Shown in pieces: positions 1 to 12,337 of a stretch of 64,000 nt of DNA; the stretch's first letter is position 1, and each line of letters begins with the position of its first letter. The notes beneath the pieces were generated by a model. The model was not told the DNA's origin and searched no databases. It saw only the letters and a list, made by a program, of their open reading frames with translations. The DNA comes from Pegea sp. RAD2-039 (Eukaryota; Chordata; Thaliacea; Salpida; Salpidae). The stretch spans positions 124,001 through 188,000 of the forward strand of contig JAQGEQ010000061.1 in assembly GCA_034620365.1 (NCBI GenBank), in the 5' to 3' direction. Both the position numbers and the translations under genes were made by a program.

Positions 1-1
1 A

Positions 2-109
2 CATCAACTGAATCAATCATCGGATGACAACGGGATGAAGTCTTTGATCTATTATGCCAACTCCGCAGATTCGAATCTTTATAAGACTCAAAAGTTAATA
101 AAAGGATAA
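2..109 (+). CDS. possible 3' end of a gene running in from the left edge
   Basis: Frame 2 is open from the window edge for 35 codons and stops with TAA at 107-109. The residues (HQLNQSSDDNG, then YYANSADSNLYK) are polar and not recognised. Base composition here is richer in GC than in the AT-rich stretch that follows, and an AATAAA lies near 264, which would suit the last coding exon of a gene on the plus strand converging on filamin. The stretch is too short to be sure; it may be chance. Confidence 0.2.
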   Translation, partial: HQLNQSSDDNGMKSLIYYANSADSNLYKTQKLIKG

Positions 110-717
110 ATTTCGCGCTAGGAGTCAAGTACGCAGTAAACGAGTTCATGAGAGTTTTTGCAACTGTCAATAAGCTACTTGTAAGATTCTGTTTAAGATT
201 CTGTAGAATTTAGAGATTCTTGTTTAAACTTGTTGATGATATTTAAGTAGATTTGAAGATCAATCAATAAATTCAAATGTTGACTCATTGAAACAAATTG
301 AACAATTTTTGAACAACTTAAATACTTCACAAAAGAAACGTCATCCTATTTTTCAATCGATTTCACACCAAACAATAAACCATCACAAATAACAGGATGT
401 TCACAAACAGAAAATTTACAAAAAATTAATAAATGAAAAACCAATTTTCTATAATTTTCTTTATTTATGATAATTATTACACACTCTAAATATTTCAATT
501 CTTTAATTTTCTGTCTAAAATAATAAAAAAATTGATAAGCTGTATTCTAGATACTTGAAAGATATACAAGAAAAAAATATTAAATGTTGATAACAAAATA
601 TTTTGTGATAATTTGAAAAGATTCACTTGTCGAAGGTAAAATGATTATTTAATATTTTAATGAGAATTTTAGACAAATAGTGATAGAGATTGAATAGAAG
701 TTCATATTCGAGTTGAT
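110..717. other. AT-rich spacer downstream of filamin
   Basis: No coding potential seen on either strand. It should hold the filamin 3' UTR (minus strand) and perhaps the 3' UTR of the gene ending at 109. Confidence 0.6.
460..465 (-). terminator. candidate filamin poly(A) signal
   Basis: AATAAA on the minus strand about 250 nt past the filamin stop codon. Other AT-rich hexamers occur in the same spacer, so this is only the best simple match. Confidence 0.3.
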
Positions 718-3700
718 CTATGGAACAGTGACATGAAAAGGACTCCCTGGAATATGTTCTTCGCCCCATTTTACAAAAAGAACATATTTTCCACTTTCAC
801 TCGCAATATACGTAATATTAAATCGGTTTTGGCCTAAATGCTTGACGGTGACCTCTTCAATCGGAACCTCTGGTCCAAGAACACCAACTAACAGCATGTT
901 ACTTCCTTTAAACAAATTCGACAACAAAAATCAGCTGATTTTTATGCAAATTAGATCGAGTAACTAACCAGCGTGTGTGCAGTCAACCGTGAAAGCGTTT
1001 TCACCAACTCTAGCTCTTCGCAAACCGCTTCCAAAAGCGCGAGCTTTCGTTGCATCAGATTCAATTTTCTGAACAAAATTCCGGTCACCATGGTAACCGA
1101 GAGTAGTGACGACTAACCTGTTGACTCTCTAGTGCTGATGTAGCAGTGACAGGAAAGGGACTTCCTGGAATATGTTCATCATTGAATTTAACACAGACCT
1201 CATAGTCACCAGCTTGCTTCACGATGTAAGTCACTCCACAAGTTCCATCTTTCTTATCATCAAAATTGATTTCAGCTTTCGAGGGTCCTTCAACAGCAAT
1301 TGATAATCCCCCTGCCCCAGCTTCACGCGTCCAGATATTAAACTCAGCTGAAGGACATCAAAAATGAAAAAAGGAATTTTTATCACAAAGTTTTAACCAG
1401 GTGTATCCACAACAGCTTTTTCTAGTCCTGGACCACCAGCGGTCACACGGTGGGCCCCACCTTCATTTAGTGGACCAACAGTGAACATGAAAGGACTCCC
1501 TGGGACATGTTTACCAAAGTACATCACGTTAACCATATGAGTTCCCATCATCTGTTAGAAGTTGGATGTTGAATCAGTTGTAATTTTGAAGAGAGTTACT
1601 TTTGGAACAAATCGGATGTTGTAGCTGTTCTCTTCACTTGATTTGATGATTTCTGCTTCAAGGACATCTTTGTTTGGATCAATCACTTCCGCATGCAAGT
1701 TCCTCAATTCAGCATCTATTGAAATTTAACTCATTAAAATCTCTGAAAACTAAAATGGTCGAAAGCGAAAAAGGCCAGAAGATAAAGAAGAGAAGAAAGA
1801 CCTTCACATCGAGAAGATTGTTCTATTCTTGAATAGTTTTCATGAGAAGTGTAACGAGGAGAGAATGAAGAAGTAGAAAGAACAGTATAAGGAGATAAAG
1901 AGTCTCTTTCGATGATTCTTCTTCCACTAACAATCTCTTCACATCTACTATATGATCTTGTAGTAGTTTGTGAGATTACATTCTTCCATGTCTCTAAATA
2001 GAGGAAGAAGAAAAAGAAGAAAAAGAAATAAGATGAGAGAAGAGAAGATGATGAAAGGAGTTGTAACCTGGAATCTTCAGACTCAGATCACATGTACTTC
2101 CGACAACAGCTACTGTAGCAGCTTTTTGTTCTTTCAAGATACTCTCACGACGGAATTGTTTGTCTTCAATGAAGAAAAAGAAGTTGACAAAAAATGTCAT
2201 TTGAAATTGAAAGATGTGAAACCTGAACATTGAACATGGAACGGGGAGTCTGGGACATGTTCATCTGCAAACTTCACATTGACCACGTACACTCCTGGTA
2301 CTTGAGGAGTGTAGGACACTTGACAAATACCATTTTCCAAATCTTCACAATGAATATCGACCTTACTTGGTCCTTCAACTGACAAACCAAGTCCACCATA
2401 ACCTGAAGTTGACAAAAAGTTTCAAATCTGTCCACAAAGTAGCGTTTGATCAAACTGACCAGCCTTTCGAGTGTCCACCATGAATTTGGCGGTCTTTTCG
2501 ACATATGTTTGTTCAATTCCTTCACCATATACCTTCACTAATGAAGCATCACCAATTTCAGATTTATTTACAACGATCTTGAAAGGACTCATCTTTATAT
2601 GTCTTCCTCTTCTAAATACTGACACCCAGTGGGTGCCTACTTCTTTCGGAGTGAAAGAAATACCTTCAAAGAAAATCACCGACATTTATACATCTATTTA
2701 CAAAAGCCAAAAAAGTAACCGACCAATATTTCCGCTTGCCAACTTTTTCAAAACACAATCCTCTTCCCTTCCGGAAGGAGCCTTGATACTCGCAGTCAGC
2801 AAACTGATATCAGTTTCATATATTTGTAGATCTACATCACTTGTGGTTCCGTATGAAAAATTAGATTTAATGACGTCATTTCCGCCTTTTGATAAATGTT
2901 TTAGTTGAAGCTTTTCAATTTGAGAAATGTAAACACAAACCGCTGATATTTGCTGTAAATGGAGAGCCTGGGATATCTTTATCATCAAACTTAACACTGA
3001 TGACGTATTCTCCAGGTAGAGTGGGTAGGTAGGTCACTGAAAGTGTCCCATCATCATTCTCAACACAATTTATTTCAGTTTTTGAGGGTCCTTCGACAGC
3101 CAATGACAAACCTCCTAAAAATATTTGGATTTGAAATCGTTTTTTACATCAGCCACAAAATACCTGCACCAGCGTCTTTTGTCACAATTGTAAATTGGGC
3201 ATCTTGACCAACTTTCCCGGTCACGAGTCCAGGTCCATAAGCAGTAACATGTCCAGGAGCGATAGCATCAGCATAGAACTGAATTGGACTTCCTAAAGAT
3301 GATGACGTCATTTTGTGATGACATCACTAGTGTTTGTAAATAAACCTGCAATATGTTCACTGTTGTGGAAAATGGACATCTCGTGGACACCACTTTCATG
3401 TGGCTGGTACTGGACACTAATGGTTCCATCGCCGTTGTCAACAATCACTGGTGTTTCTTTCAATCCGCTGGGTGTCGCTACTTCACCTACAAAATTCAAT
3501 CATTTAATCAAACTTCTTTCATCTTCCTCATCTTACTAGTCAGATCTCCAGCTGTTTTGGGAATCTCAAACTGAAGATCAAGTGGGCGCAGAGAGTCATC
3601 ATCCTGTAAAGAAATAATGACGTCACGAAGAAGACAGATGCCAATAAAAACGAACCAAAGCAGCAATATCTTCTAATGGTTTTTGAACTTCTACAGCCTT

Positions 3701-3760
3701 TTGAACCTGGATGATTTGCTCCAAGACTTGTTCTTCTTGCTCTTCAAACTGATCTTCAAC
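718..3760 (-). other. FLN: filamin exons 34-47: hinge and rod 2, repeats 18-24
   Basis: Exons high-low: 3760-3656, 3603-3537, 3486-3346, 3292-3164, 3114-2941, 2885-2724, 2663-2460, 2402-2223, 2163-2068, 1715-1600, 1551-1398, 1347-1118, 1068-969, 905-718. Exon 34 ([15 protein letters not shown]) is the charged hinge in the place of vertebrate hinge 1. Seven repeats follow, recognisable against vertebrate repeats 16-21 (SETDLSLLTA-like, [18 protein letters not shown] and [15 protein letters not shown] motifs) and repeat 24 ([23 protein letters not shown]). Vertebrate repeats 22-23 and hinge 2 have no counterpart: the repeat-21 homologue passes through a short linker into the last repeat. Confidence 0.9.
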
Positions 3761-6700
3761 CTAACACAAAAGATTGATCAGTTTTTGAACCTCTTGGATC
3801 AAATCATACTTCAATAAAGAAAGGAGATCCGGGCACTTCTTCGCCACCGAATAGAACAGTTACTTTATGGGTGCCAATTTGCTTGGGAGTAAACAAAATG
3901 GTGTTTTTACCATTTGGATTATGAACAATTTCGCTTTTTAATAATTCCCCGTTCGGTGATTGGACGATACAATGTAATCTTCCTTGACCAGCTGCTTGAG
4001 TGTCGACATCAATGACAGCTTCTTGACCAATCAAAATCGGGTTATCAATTCCATCACCTATTTAAAACGATCTTATTGAAGAAGAGATAAATCACACAAG
4101 CGGGGAATTACCAGAAACGATACATTTCTTGGCATCTCCTGATGGTTGAGATCTCATTCGATAAGGTGAATATGGGACTTCATCTTCTCCGTACTTCACT
4201 GATACTGTGTATCTTCCAACTTCATCGGGAATATAAGATACTGTAAAGGTCCCGTCTTCATTATCATGGATTTCAGCTTTTGTTGGGTTTCCATCTTCAT
4301 TCTGAACACAAAAGGTTTTATTTAAAAGCAATCCGCGTACGAAGGTCGCGTGCAAATCGCTATCTGCTTCGATAAGCTTCAAAAGACATCTATTTTTGAT
4401 GACTTTAACTGCCACAAAATGAGTTTGTGTTCGAGAAGATGATATGACGTCACATAAAAGTTGACAAATGCGGGCGGAACTCACAGTGAATGGCTTGCTG
4501 AGGACTCCATCTTCCTCTCGATCTTTTGGACTGCTGACGGACTTCATCAAGACTGAAGACTTCTCGCGTTTAGGAGTCTACAACGAAAGTGGAAGCATGC
4601 ACAAGCCGTTGTCATGGAGATGAAGTGTTGAAGCAGACTACAAACAACAATTGGGTGGTGGGACTTACAGTGATTTGAACAGCGACTGTCGCGTCACCAG
4701 CATCACGAGTATCGATTTGAAATTGTACAGGGAGGGTTGCGGGTAAGGTGGTTTTTCCAACTCCTGTTCCACTGCATTTCACCTAAATAACCAAAAGTTC
4801 AATTTCTATCAAAAGAAGTTTTGAAGTTATCACCTTGCTTGCATCATATGTAGGAAGGACACGAAGCCTGAAAGGACATCTAGGCACCTCTTCACCATCA
4901 TATCTCACTAACACTTGATATGATCCTTCTTTTGAAGGTGTAAACTTCGCTTTATGTGTTCCATCACCATTATCAACTACTTCGACGGTTTCTTCGATTC
5001 CTGCCACAAAAACATCAACAATCTCTGAAGAAGATATCCGATCTCTTACCTCGAGGTCCTTTAACAGCAACTTCCAGTGGAGCGACTCCAGCTTTTGTAC
5101 AATCAATCGTAAATTCCTGTGGAATATTCGCGCGGACCTTGCCGGAGATACCTGGACCACTACATTCGACCTATAACAACATCTTCATCAACATCTCATC
5201 TTTATCTTCATCAGATCTACCTTGGTGGGATCAACTTGATCACTAACTGTCACAGTAAACGGAGATCCATTGATATGACTTCCGCCATAAGTGATTGTGA
5301 CGTCATAATCACCAGGCGCGGTGGGGAAGTACTCAACTGAACAAGTACCATCCTTAGTGTCCTAGATATTTGATATTAATCCCTGTGTCCTGGAATTTTA
5401 TTGCCTTACTGACCATGCAAGCGATCTGGGCATCAGATGGACCCTCGACAGAAAGACCAAGACCTCCTGAACCAGCTCCTTTGGTGTCCACGGTGAATTT
5501 AGCTGGTTGGTTGGTCGTCCCCTTTTCAAGTCCTGGACCATAAGCCTTGACACGGCTTGGGTCACACCCTTCGACAACTCCAGTGACTCTGGGACATTCA
5601 GGAAGAAGAACTTCTTCGTAATCAACTTCCACTTTATGGGGTCCTAGATAATCTCTTTCAATTTCTAGATCGAAATTAAATCCAAATAAATTTGCACCTT
5701 TTTCAAGCGGCGTGTATTTTGCGCGATAAGTACCATCTCCATTATCACTTAATTCAACTGGTACTTGTGCACCAGATGGACCAACCACTTTCGCGTGTAC
5801 ATGGTCACCACCAGCGGGAGCTAGCGCAGAAACATCGACAGTGAACTCAGTTTCAACATCCGCCAAAACCCCTAAAATCAAAAAGATTAAAATCCAGAAA
5901 TAAGAAAAAAAAGGTCACCTTCAGGTTCAAAGCCTGGTCCAAAGCACTTGCAGTCCTTGGTATCGAAGTCTGGTTTGACGGTCACTTCGAATGGTGTGTC
6001 AGTCGCTTTATCGTCTCCATACGTCATCGTGACGTAAGCTTTGCCAGGTTTATCTGGTGTGTACCTCACTCTGCTCACAAAACAATTTCAAAATCTTTCT
6101 ACCAAAGTTTTGAGATTCAAACGTTTTTGTTCCATCGCCATTATCGATGACGTCAACGTCTGTGACGTCACTGCCGTCAGGGTTGACGACCTTAGCAGCC
6201 AAGGGTGCTTCCCCAGCCTCGCTACAATCAACAACAATCTCTGAAGGTTTTCCAACTGTCGCCTTTTCAAGACCATCGCCTCCAAATCGAAGTTTTGTGA
6301 CGTCATAGTTGGGCGCGATCACAGCTGAAGACAAATCGGTGAATTTTTTGTTTTAAGGATCAAAGAGCTTGGGACAAACCTGTGAAAGGAGATCCTGGGA
6401 CATGTGTCCCAGCAAATAGGACATTAACTTGATATTCTCCTTGCTTAGTTGGGAAGTAAACTACATCACATGACCCATCTCCATTATCATTACATTCAAT
6501 CTTTGCTTCACGCGGTCCTTCAACTGTCAACGCGATTCCACCTTCACCTGTGATGACGTCATCATCGATATGACGTCACGTGACCTCAAATGACCACTGA
6601 CCTGCGCCTTTAGTTTCTATAGTGAATGGTGCGGGTTGATCAACAATTCCTTCTTTTAATCCAACTCCATAAGCTTTTACTTTAGTTGGGTCAGTGGGCA

Positions 6701-9700
6701 GGACACATTCGACTGTCATAGGACAACCTGGAACTTGTTTGTCATCATACTCAATATCGATTTGATAAGGACCTGTGATTGGACGATATAGTCATGTGAT
6801 TGATTTTGTGTTTGGAAATTTATTACCTTCTTCAAGAGGTAAGAATGAGACTTTGTTGGATTTTGGAGAGATACCTTCTTCAATTTGAACTTTTTTGCCA
6901 CTAGGTGACGTAATTGCAACTTTCATCTTCCCTTTACCACCTGCTTCTCCATGTTCTACCTCAAAAGTCTTCATCTTTCCAACAATTAGATCTTCAAGTA
7001 CAAGACTTTGTCTAAAACTTCCCCCGCCGAATCTTTCAACTCACTTTTTTCTAATCCTTTAACTTTAACAGCTGATATCTTCAGAGCAGGAACAACATCC
7101 ACTGGGAAGGGACTTCCTGAGATGTGATCTCCTCCATACTTTACTTCTACCTCCATTGACCCTTTATTATGAGGAGTATATTCCACTCTGTAGGTCCCAT
7201 CCTAATCAGATAAAGAGTCAACAAAATGACCTCCGAAATTCAGCCAACAAACTTTGTTATCTGTAATCTCTGGATTCCGTGCCGGTGATCTATAAGAGTC
7301 CTTCGCTGGTTTGAAATCGACAGTGAGATCAGCTTTCCCAGCTTTTCTGGCATCAACAGTAAAGTATGTAGTCTCTCCACTTTGTGGTTCTAAACAAATG
7401 TTTGAATTGTAAGTAGAAATTGCAATTTTTAATCCTGTCTTGACTTGTAACTTTCAGTTACACGAGAAAAGCTTCAACAAATGATTTCAAATCAACTAAG
7501 TGGTCATGACGAGAACACTTGCATTGTGACGTCATCACCCTTGAGATAGCGCCCCCGTGTGGCTGGCACCACGTGCCTAGTATTAAATTGATTCACAAAC
7601 CTTCGCTTTCTAGACCAGGACCAGAAGCAGTGGCAAGAGCAGCGTTGTGGGCTGGCTTGACGTCCACTTTGAATGGAGCTTTTGGAACCGTTTGGTCAGC
7701 AAAAAGGACCATGATTGTATATTCACCTGTGGACCATTTAAACTTTAGTGGGCCGTAAATTGAAGATTGTGGGACACTAACCAGCTGTAGGTGGGGTATA
7801 TTGGACAGTAAAGGTGTCTGTAGCTTCGTCTTTTTCGATTTCAAACTTCACATCACTTTCTGATTCACTTAAAACGCCTGCGGCACACTTGATACCGATG
7901 CTGACGTCACCATGACCAGCTTGTGTGCAGTCAACCGTGAACTGAGTCTGTTCCCCGGCAACCAATCCACTACGAATCCCAGGACCATAAACTTTTACAT
8001 TTTCTGGGTAAGAATCTTCTTTAACTTCAACCTGAAAAGTAAAATTTCATCACGAACTGATTGTTGAAGTTGACAACAAGAAACTAACCCTGAAAGGTGA
8101 ATCGTTGACAGCTACACCATCGTAGTAGGGAACAATTGTGTGTTTGGAGGCAGAGATTGGTTTGTAGCTACAAGTATACATCCCACTTCGATCTTTAGAG
8201 ATGTCACAAGGAACATCTTTGCCATCCGCTTTCACTATCACTTTCAAAGGTGCTTCTTTACCAGCATCTCGACTATCAACAGTAAAACTAATCGGCTTGC
8301 CGTTGACAGGGGTCCCGGACTCAAGTCCTGGTCCATAAGCTTTCACCTAGGACACATTAGTCAGTTGGGGTTTGATTGAGATGAAAATCAAACTTTTTGA
8401 GGGAAAGTGATTTGATCACGTGGTCTGATCTCAGCCATGAAAGGTGAGTCTTTGATATCTTCATCATCACATAAGACATGAACTGCGTACTCTCCTGCTT
8501 CTGTTGGTAGGTAATTGACGTCACAAGATCCGTCTCCACGATCTTCACAGACGATCTTTGCTTGAGAAGGTCCCACAATCGAGAAACCTGCATCATCATT
8601 ACATGAGATGACGTCATCAGTGTTGACATGGACACTCACCTAACTGTCCTGCATCTTCACCAGTAGTTTCGACCACAAACTTCGCGGGCAGGTCCACTTT
8701 TCCTCCGTACAAACCAGGACCATACGCCCTAACTTTCTGTACCCCAGCAGCTTTTCCAATTTTAACTTGAAAGGGACTTTTTTGTACATCATCACCACCA
8801 TATGTCACTCGGATATTGTGGTTTCCAACACGTTTGGCTTCGTATTCAACCTCATATGTTTCATCAGAAATCTTATTGAGTGAAAATGGAAGTTTATTTC
8901 CATCTGCAAATAGCTTTCATTTCAGTTTTGTTGCACAGAAAGCAAATATTTACAAAGATTAAATATTTGTCATCGTTGTACTACAACTACGTCAGGTTTT
9001 GTGGTTACCTGGACCGGTAATTAGGACTTCAACTTCGGCTTTTCCAGCAGATTCAGGGACAACAACAAGGAAAGAAGTTTTTTCATTCACCCTATTGCCA
9101 GTTGCTTGTACACCGCGGCCTTTGACGTAACAAGCGCGCGCGTTGTACGCTAAATTGAAATTAAAAACCTTGCAAATGTTGTTTGTTAAATGGGTGGAGA
9201 TAGCTTACCTGGTGCAATGATGACGTCATAAGGTGAGCCATTAACTTGGTCGCCACCAAAAGCGACTGAAACTCTATGAAGAGTTGGTTCTTGAGGTGTG
9301 TAGTAAACTCGAACACCCTCTGGTGTTATTTCTTCGCGAAAATCAGCTTCACGAGCAGGCGAGCCTCTTGTGAGACCCGGTTTCAAGATTATAACTTTTA
9401 CATCTCCTTTTCCAGCTCCTAATAATTTCACGTTTTTCAGAAATGGGAACTTTTTATTGTAACAAGACTTGTAATAGTCGATAAGAGAATAGCTTGGGGG
9501 TAAATAAACGTGATTAACCTTTTGTAATGACATCAAAATAAGTGTCCTTCCCAACAACATTTCCTTTTTCAATTCCTGGTCCTTTAACAACCACCTTTCT
9601 TGCGTCAGCAGCTTCTTCAACTTTCACCTGAATTTGAAATTATCAGAAAAGTCACGCCACAAATTAATTATCTTCAACTAACCCGATAAGGACTTGAACC

Positions 9701-12337
9701 AGCATCTTTACCACCGAATGATAAAGTGATGATGTAATCACCAGCTTTTGTGGGATAGTAATCACAATCATAGGTCCCATCATCATTTTTCACGACATTT
9801 ACTTTCTCGTTTGCTCCTCCTGAACAAATCAAATGATTCTGCATCAGATTATCAACAACTCCCAACTTACGAGGTCCAATACACTTCACAGTTAGTTTGC
9901 CGTCACCAGCATCTTCTGTGTGGACCACAAAACGAGCTGGTTGCTTAGTAACCAAACCTTCTGGTTCGACACCGCTGCCAGAAGCCCACACTCGTGCAGG
10001 GTTAAACGCTGAATAAATCGCGATGTAAGTTCAAAGGTCATTTCGGGTTTAGGACTCACGTAAGGAAATTGAGACGATATAAGGACTGGTGGGAATACCA
10101 GAGCCCCCAAAGTTGATTTGAATCTGGTGGTCACCATGACAAGTTGCTGTGTAGGTGACGCGGTAGTTGCCAGGTGATACTTCATCAATGACAAATGGTA
10201 GATTTTTTCCAGATGGCATCTTAATTTCAATATCAAGTTTTCCGTTTCCAGCATCTGTGAATACTCATTTGAATAAAGACTTCGATGAGATCAAATCATT
10301 TACCTTCAGCTATTACATCAAAATATGTTTCTGTGCCAACAATGTTACCAGGTAGTAATCCAGGGCCCTTAGCAACCACTTTGCTAGCATCTGGTGGACA
10401 GTCTTCAACATTTACCTTATAAGGACTTTTATTGAGTTCTACTCCAGCAAAGATGATCTCAACCTTTATTTAAAATTTACAAATCAAAAGTTACAAAACA
10501 AACATGAGATTATACCTCATATTGGCCTGGTATAGTTGGATAGTACACACACGAGTAAGTTTTTAACTTGTCATTGTTGGGAGTAGCGGCCAAAATGGTT
10601 TTTTCTCCTTTTGGATTCTTTAAAGTAACTTTTACTTCACCTTGGCCAGCAGCAACAGTCTCGATAGTAAAGGGGGCGGATTGACCCACCTTACAGCCCT
10701 TAGATTCGACACCTAAACAAAGAAAAGAGTCATAAACCAGTTTAAGCAAAGTTGGAAATAATCTCACCTTTCCCGTAAGCTCGCGCTTTTTTAGCGTTTG
10801 TTTTCGGTCTCAATGGAGCGTTTGGTTTCAATTGACATTTAGGGAATTGAGAAAGGTATGTCATAACACTTAACTCATCAACTTCAGGATTCGTGATCTC
10901 TTCTGGTGTGATGACCTGAACAAAAATCCACAAAAAAAATCGTCTTAAACGAGATACATAAGTTTGTTTTTTCGACAAATAATGCCATAACTCCTTATAC
11001 GGTTAGATAACGAGTGTTCAGTGAAGCGGAACGTCGCTTAATGTTAGAGCATCACTACAAGTTGATGGATGAAGCGAATGATGAAGCAAATGATGACGAT
11101 GATTACCTGAGGTACACCCAAATAGTTATCAGCTAATTTCATTGCTTCTGCTGCGTTCTCGATACCTTTTGAAGGATTCCAATCCTCCCAATCAGGACAC
11201 AAACCTGATCATGACATTGATGTAGATCAATAACAAGCAGTGTGAGCAAAAATCAAATGATGCAAGTGAGAATGAAAGCCAAAAAGACAAAAACGTGAAA
11301 AGACAGAAAAGTCGGGGGAAGCACCTGAGCTACTCCCAGGTGTTCATCAGCTAAATCCATTGCTGTAGTAGTATTTTCCAGGGCATTTATGGGGTCCCAG
11401 TTTTTCCATTGAGGGCAAAGACCTAAGAGTAAGATGAAAAAAAGAAAAGAAAAGGAAGAAGAGAAGAGAAAGGATTTTAAGTAGCTTCTAAAGCTTACCT
11501 GGAGCGCAATTATCGACTAGGGCGCCTAGGGCTATTCCATCTTGCCAGTTGCCTTTAAAGTTAGTAATTGGCATTTCAGGAATCTTGTTTTGAATCCATC
11601 CTAGCAACCGTTGCTTAGGAGTGGCTTGTACGCGTTCCTCATTTTCATCGTCATCATCCCACATCGGCATAGAGATGGAATAATGAAGAATTAGAGTCCA
11701 TATCAGACCCAGAATCAATTTCAAGTTTCCGTCCACAATTGCTTTGCTGTCTGTCATATGACGACATCACATGTAAACAAAACATTCGGTTAGATAATCG
11801 ATTAAAGCAAACATTAGGTGTTTACAAAAGCTGTTTTCGAAATTAGAAACTATTTTCCTTATTCTTAGAATAACAAAAAATTAAAAAACAAAAAAATTAT
11901 TTTAAGAAATTTGAAGGTAGAGAAAAGTTGATGTATTGAAACCGACAAAGAGACAGGAAACCTGCTTCCTGACTAAACAAGTCTTACTCACCTATACTAA
12001 CTAGCTTGATTTGTTCAGACTCAATGAAATTCAGAGCAACTGAAACATTTTCAAGCTTCATCTGACGAAAGTTTGGTCTTCTATTATACTTTCCACATCT
12101 TTTTTGTGATAAAACCTCAAGTAAAGCAATTAATCTCAAACCATCACTCAAATCTTTATCTAAAGTTGCTATCCGCTTATTAACACACTTTAAATGTTCA
12201 TTGCACCATCGAGTAAAAGTATTTTTCTGTATCTTCTTCCAAGTAGCATCTTCAGCTAGTTCTCTTTCTGCAGCAGGCATATCGTCGGGATCGCCTTCAA
12301 TAAAACTGCCGTTGTAAACTTCGTTATAATGGTCCAT
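718..12337 (-). CDS. FLN: filamin, actin-crosslinking protein (complete, 47 coding exons)
   Basis: Filamin dimerises and crosslinks actin filaments under the plasma membrane, and is a scaffold for membrane receptors and signalling proteins. The joined exons give 7,899 nt, 2,632 residues plus stop, close to vertebrate filamin A (about 2,650). Order: two CH domains (residues about 1-260), then 24 Ig-like filamin repeats, each ending in a G-SPF-like motif, with a charged hinge after repeat 17. The start ATG at 12335-12337 gives an N-terminus ([16 protein letters not shown]) leading directly into CH1. The protein ends in HVTVP, as usual for the dimerising last repeat. Exon 3 exists in two mutually exclusive forms and a further 192-nt exon at 1802-1993 may be added (2,696 residues). 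Introns are mostly 45-60 nt. Exon coordinates are in the three part-entries. Identification is near certain; single splice sites are hand calls. Confidence 0.97.
1802..1993 (-). other. FLN: filamin candidate cassette exon, 64 residues, Ser-rich
   Basis: Inside what would be a 352-nt intron between exons 42 and 43 lies a fully open 192-nt segment with an excellent acceptor (long pyrimidine tract then tttag at 1994-1998) and a weak donor (GAAG|GTCTTT). Its phases (1 in, 1 out) fit both neighbours, so including it adds 64 residues and keeps the frame. The product is rich in Ser, Thr, Arg and Tyr ([30 protein letters not shown]) and would sit in a loop of the repeat between KIPG and DAELRN. The weak donor suggests regulated inclusion. 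Confidence 0.6.
3810..10712 (-). other. FLN: filamin exons 5-33: rod 1, Ig repeats 1-17
   Basis: Exons high-low: 10712-10516, 10463-10304, 10254-10060, 10008-9871, 9819-9683, 9627-9519, 9418-9209, 9149-9009, 8903-8640, 8587-8394, 8346-8089, 8031-7782, 7726-7601, 7389-7253, 7201-7045, 6991-6827, 6772-6602, 6547-6380, 6324-6123, 6070-5919, 5871-5698, 5643-5414, 5361-5221, 5170-5050, 5000-4834, 4782-4669, 4577-4485, 4301-4112, 4057-3810. Repeat ends can be counted from motifs such as [56 protein letters not shown] and PGSPFFI: 17 repeats. Vertebrate rod 1 has 15. Exon phases agree throughout, which is the main check on the boundaries. Confidence 0.88.
4485..4577 (-). other. FLN: filamin exon 31: 31-residue in-frame insertion in repeat 16
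   Basis: This 93-nt exon ([15 protein letters not shown], then [13 protein letters not shown]) starts and ends in phase 0 and splits repeat 16 between VAVQIT and NEDGNPTK, where the vertebrate sequence runs on without a gap. Skipping it restores the usual repeat exactly, so it is probably a cassette exon. The next intron (4302-4484) is 183 nt, a multiple of three, with no stop in the reading frame, so even its retention would keep the frame. Confidence 0.65.
11107..11204 (-). other. FLN: filamin alternative exon 3b (CH2)
   Basis: Second 98-nt version of the CH2 exon, 120 nt downstream of 3a, encoding [19 protein letters not shown] and on to YLGVPQ, with donor GTAATC. It looks more like the usual filamin sequence (LCPDW, LGxPQ) than 3a and may be the ancestral form. 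Phase in 1, phase out 0, identical to 3a. Confidence 0.85.
11325..11422 (-). other. FLN: filamin alternative exon 3a (CH2)
   Basis: A 98-nt exon with a good acceptor (cttag) and donor (GTGCTT), encoding [19 protein letters not shown] and on to HLGVAQ. It is the proximal one of two versions of the same CH2 segment. It matches exon 3b at 17 of 32 residues and has the same length and phases. Because 98 is not a multiple of three, a transcript with both copies, or neither, would shift frame, so only one can be used. Confidence 0.85.

Larger units (their letters stand above)
10768..12337 (-). other. FLN: filamin exons 1-4: actin-binding domain
   Basis: Coding exons, high to low: 12337-11992, 11750-11499, then either 11422-11325 or 11204-11107, then 10915-10768. 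Exon 1 carries CH1 ([22 protein letters not shown]). Exon 2 ends CH1 with [17 protein letters not shown] and opens CH2 ([27 protein letters not shown]). The alternative exon carries the LCPxW segment, and exon 4 ends CH2 with VITPEEI and MTYLSQFPK before the first Ig repeat. This is the F-actin-binding module of filamin, alpha-actinin and spectrin; the match to filamin is residue by residue along the domain. Confidence 0.95.

Noticed and set aside
2471..2908. 145-codon plus-strand ORF within filamin
   Set aside because: It lies antisense over filamin exons 39 and 40 and ignores their splice sites; a shadow.
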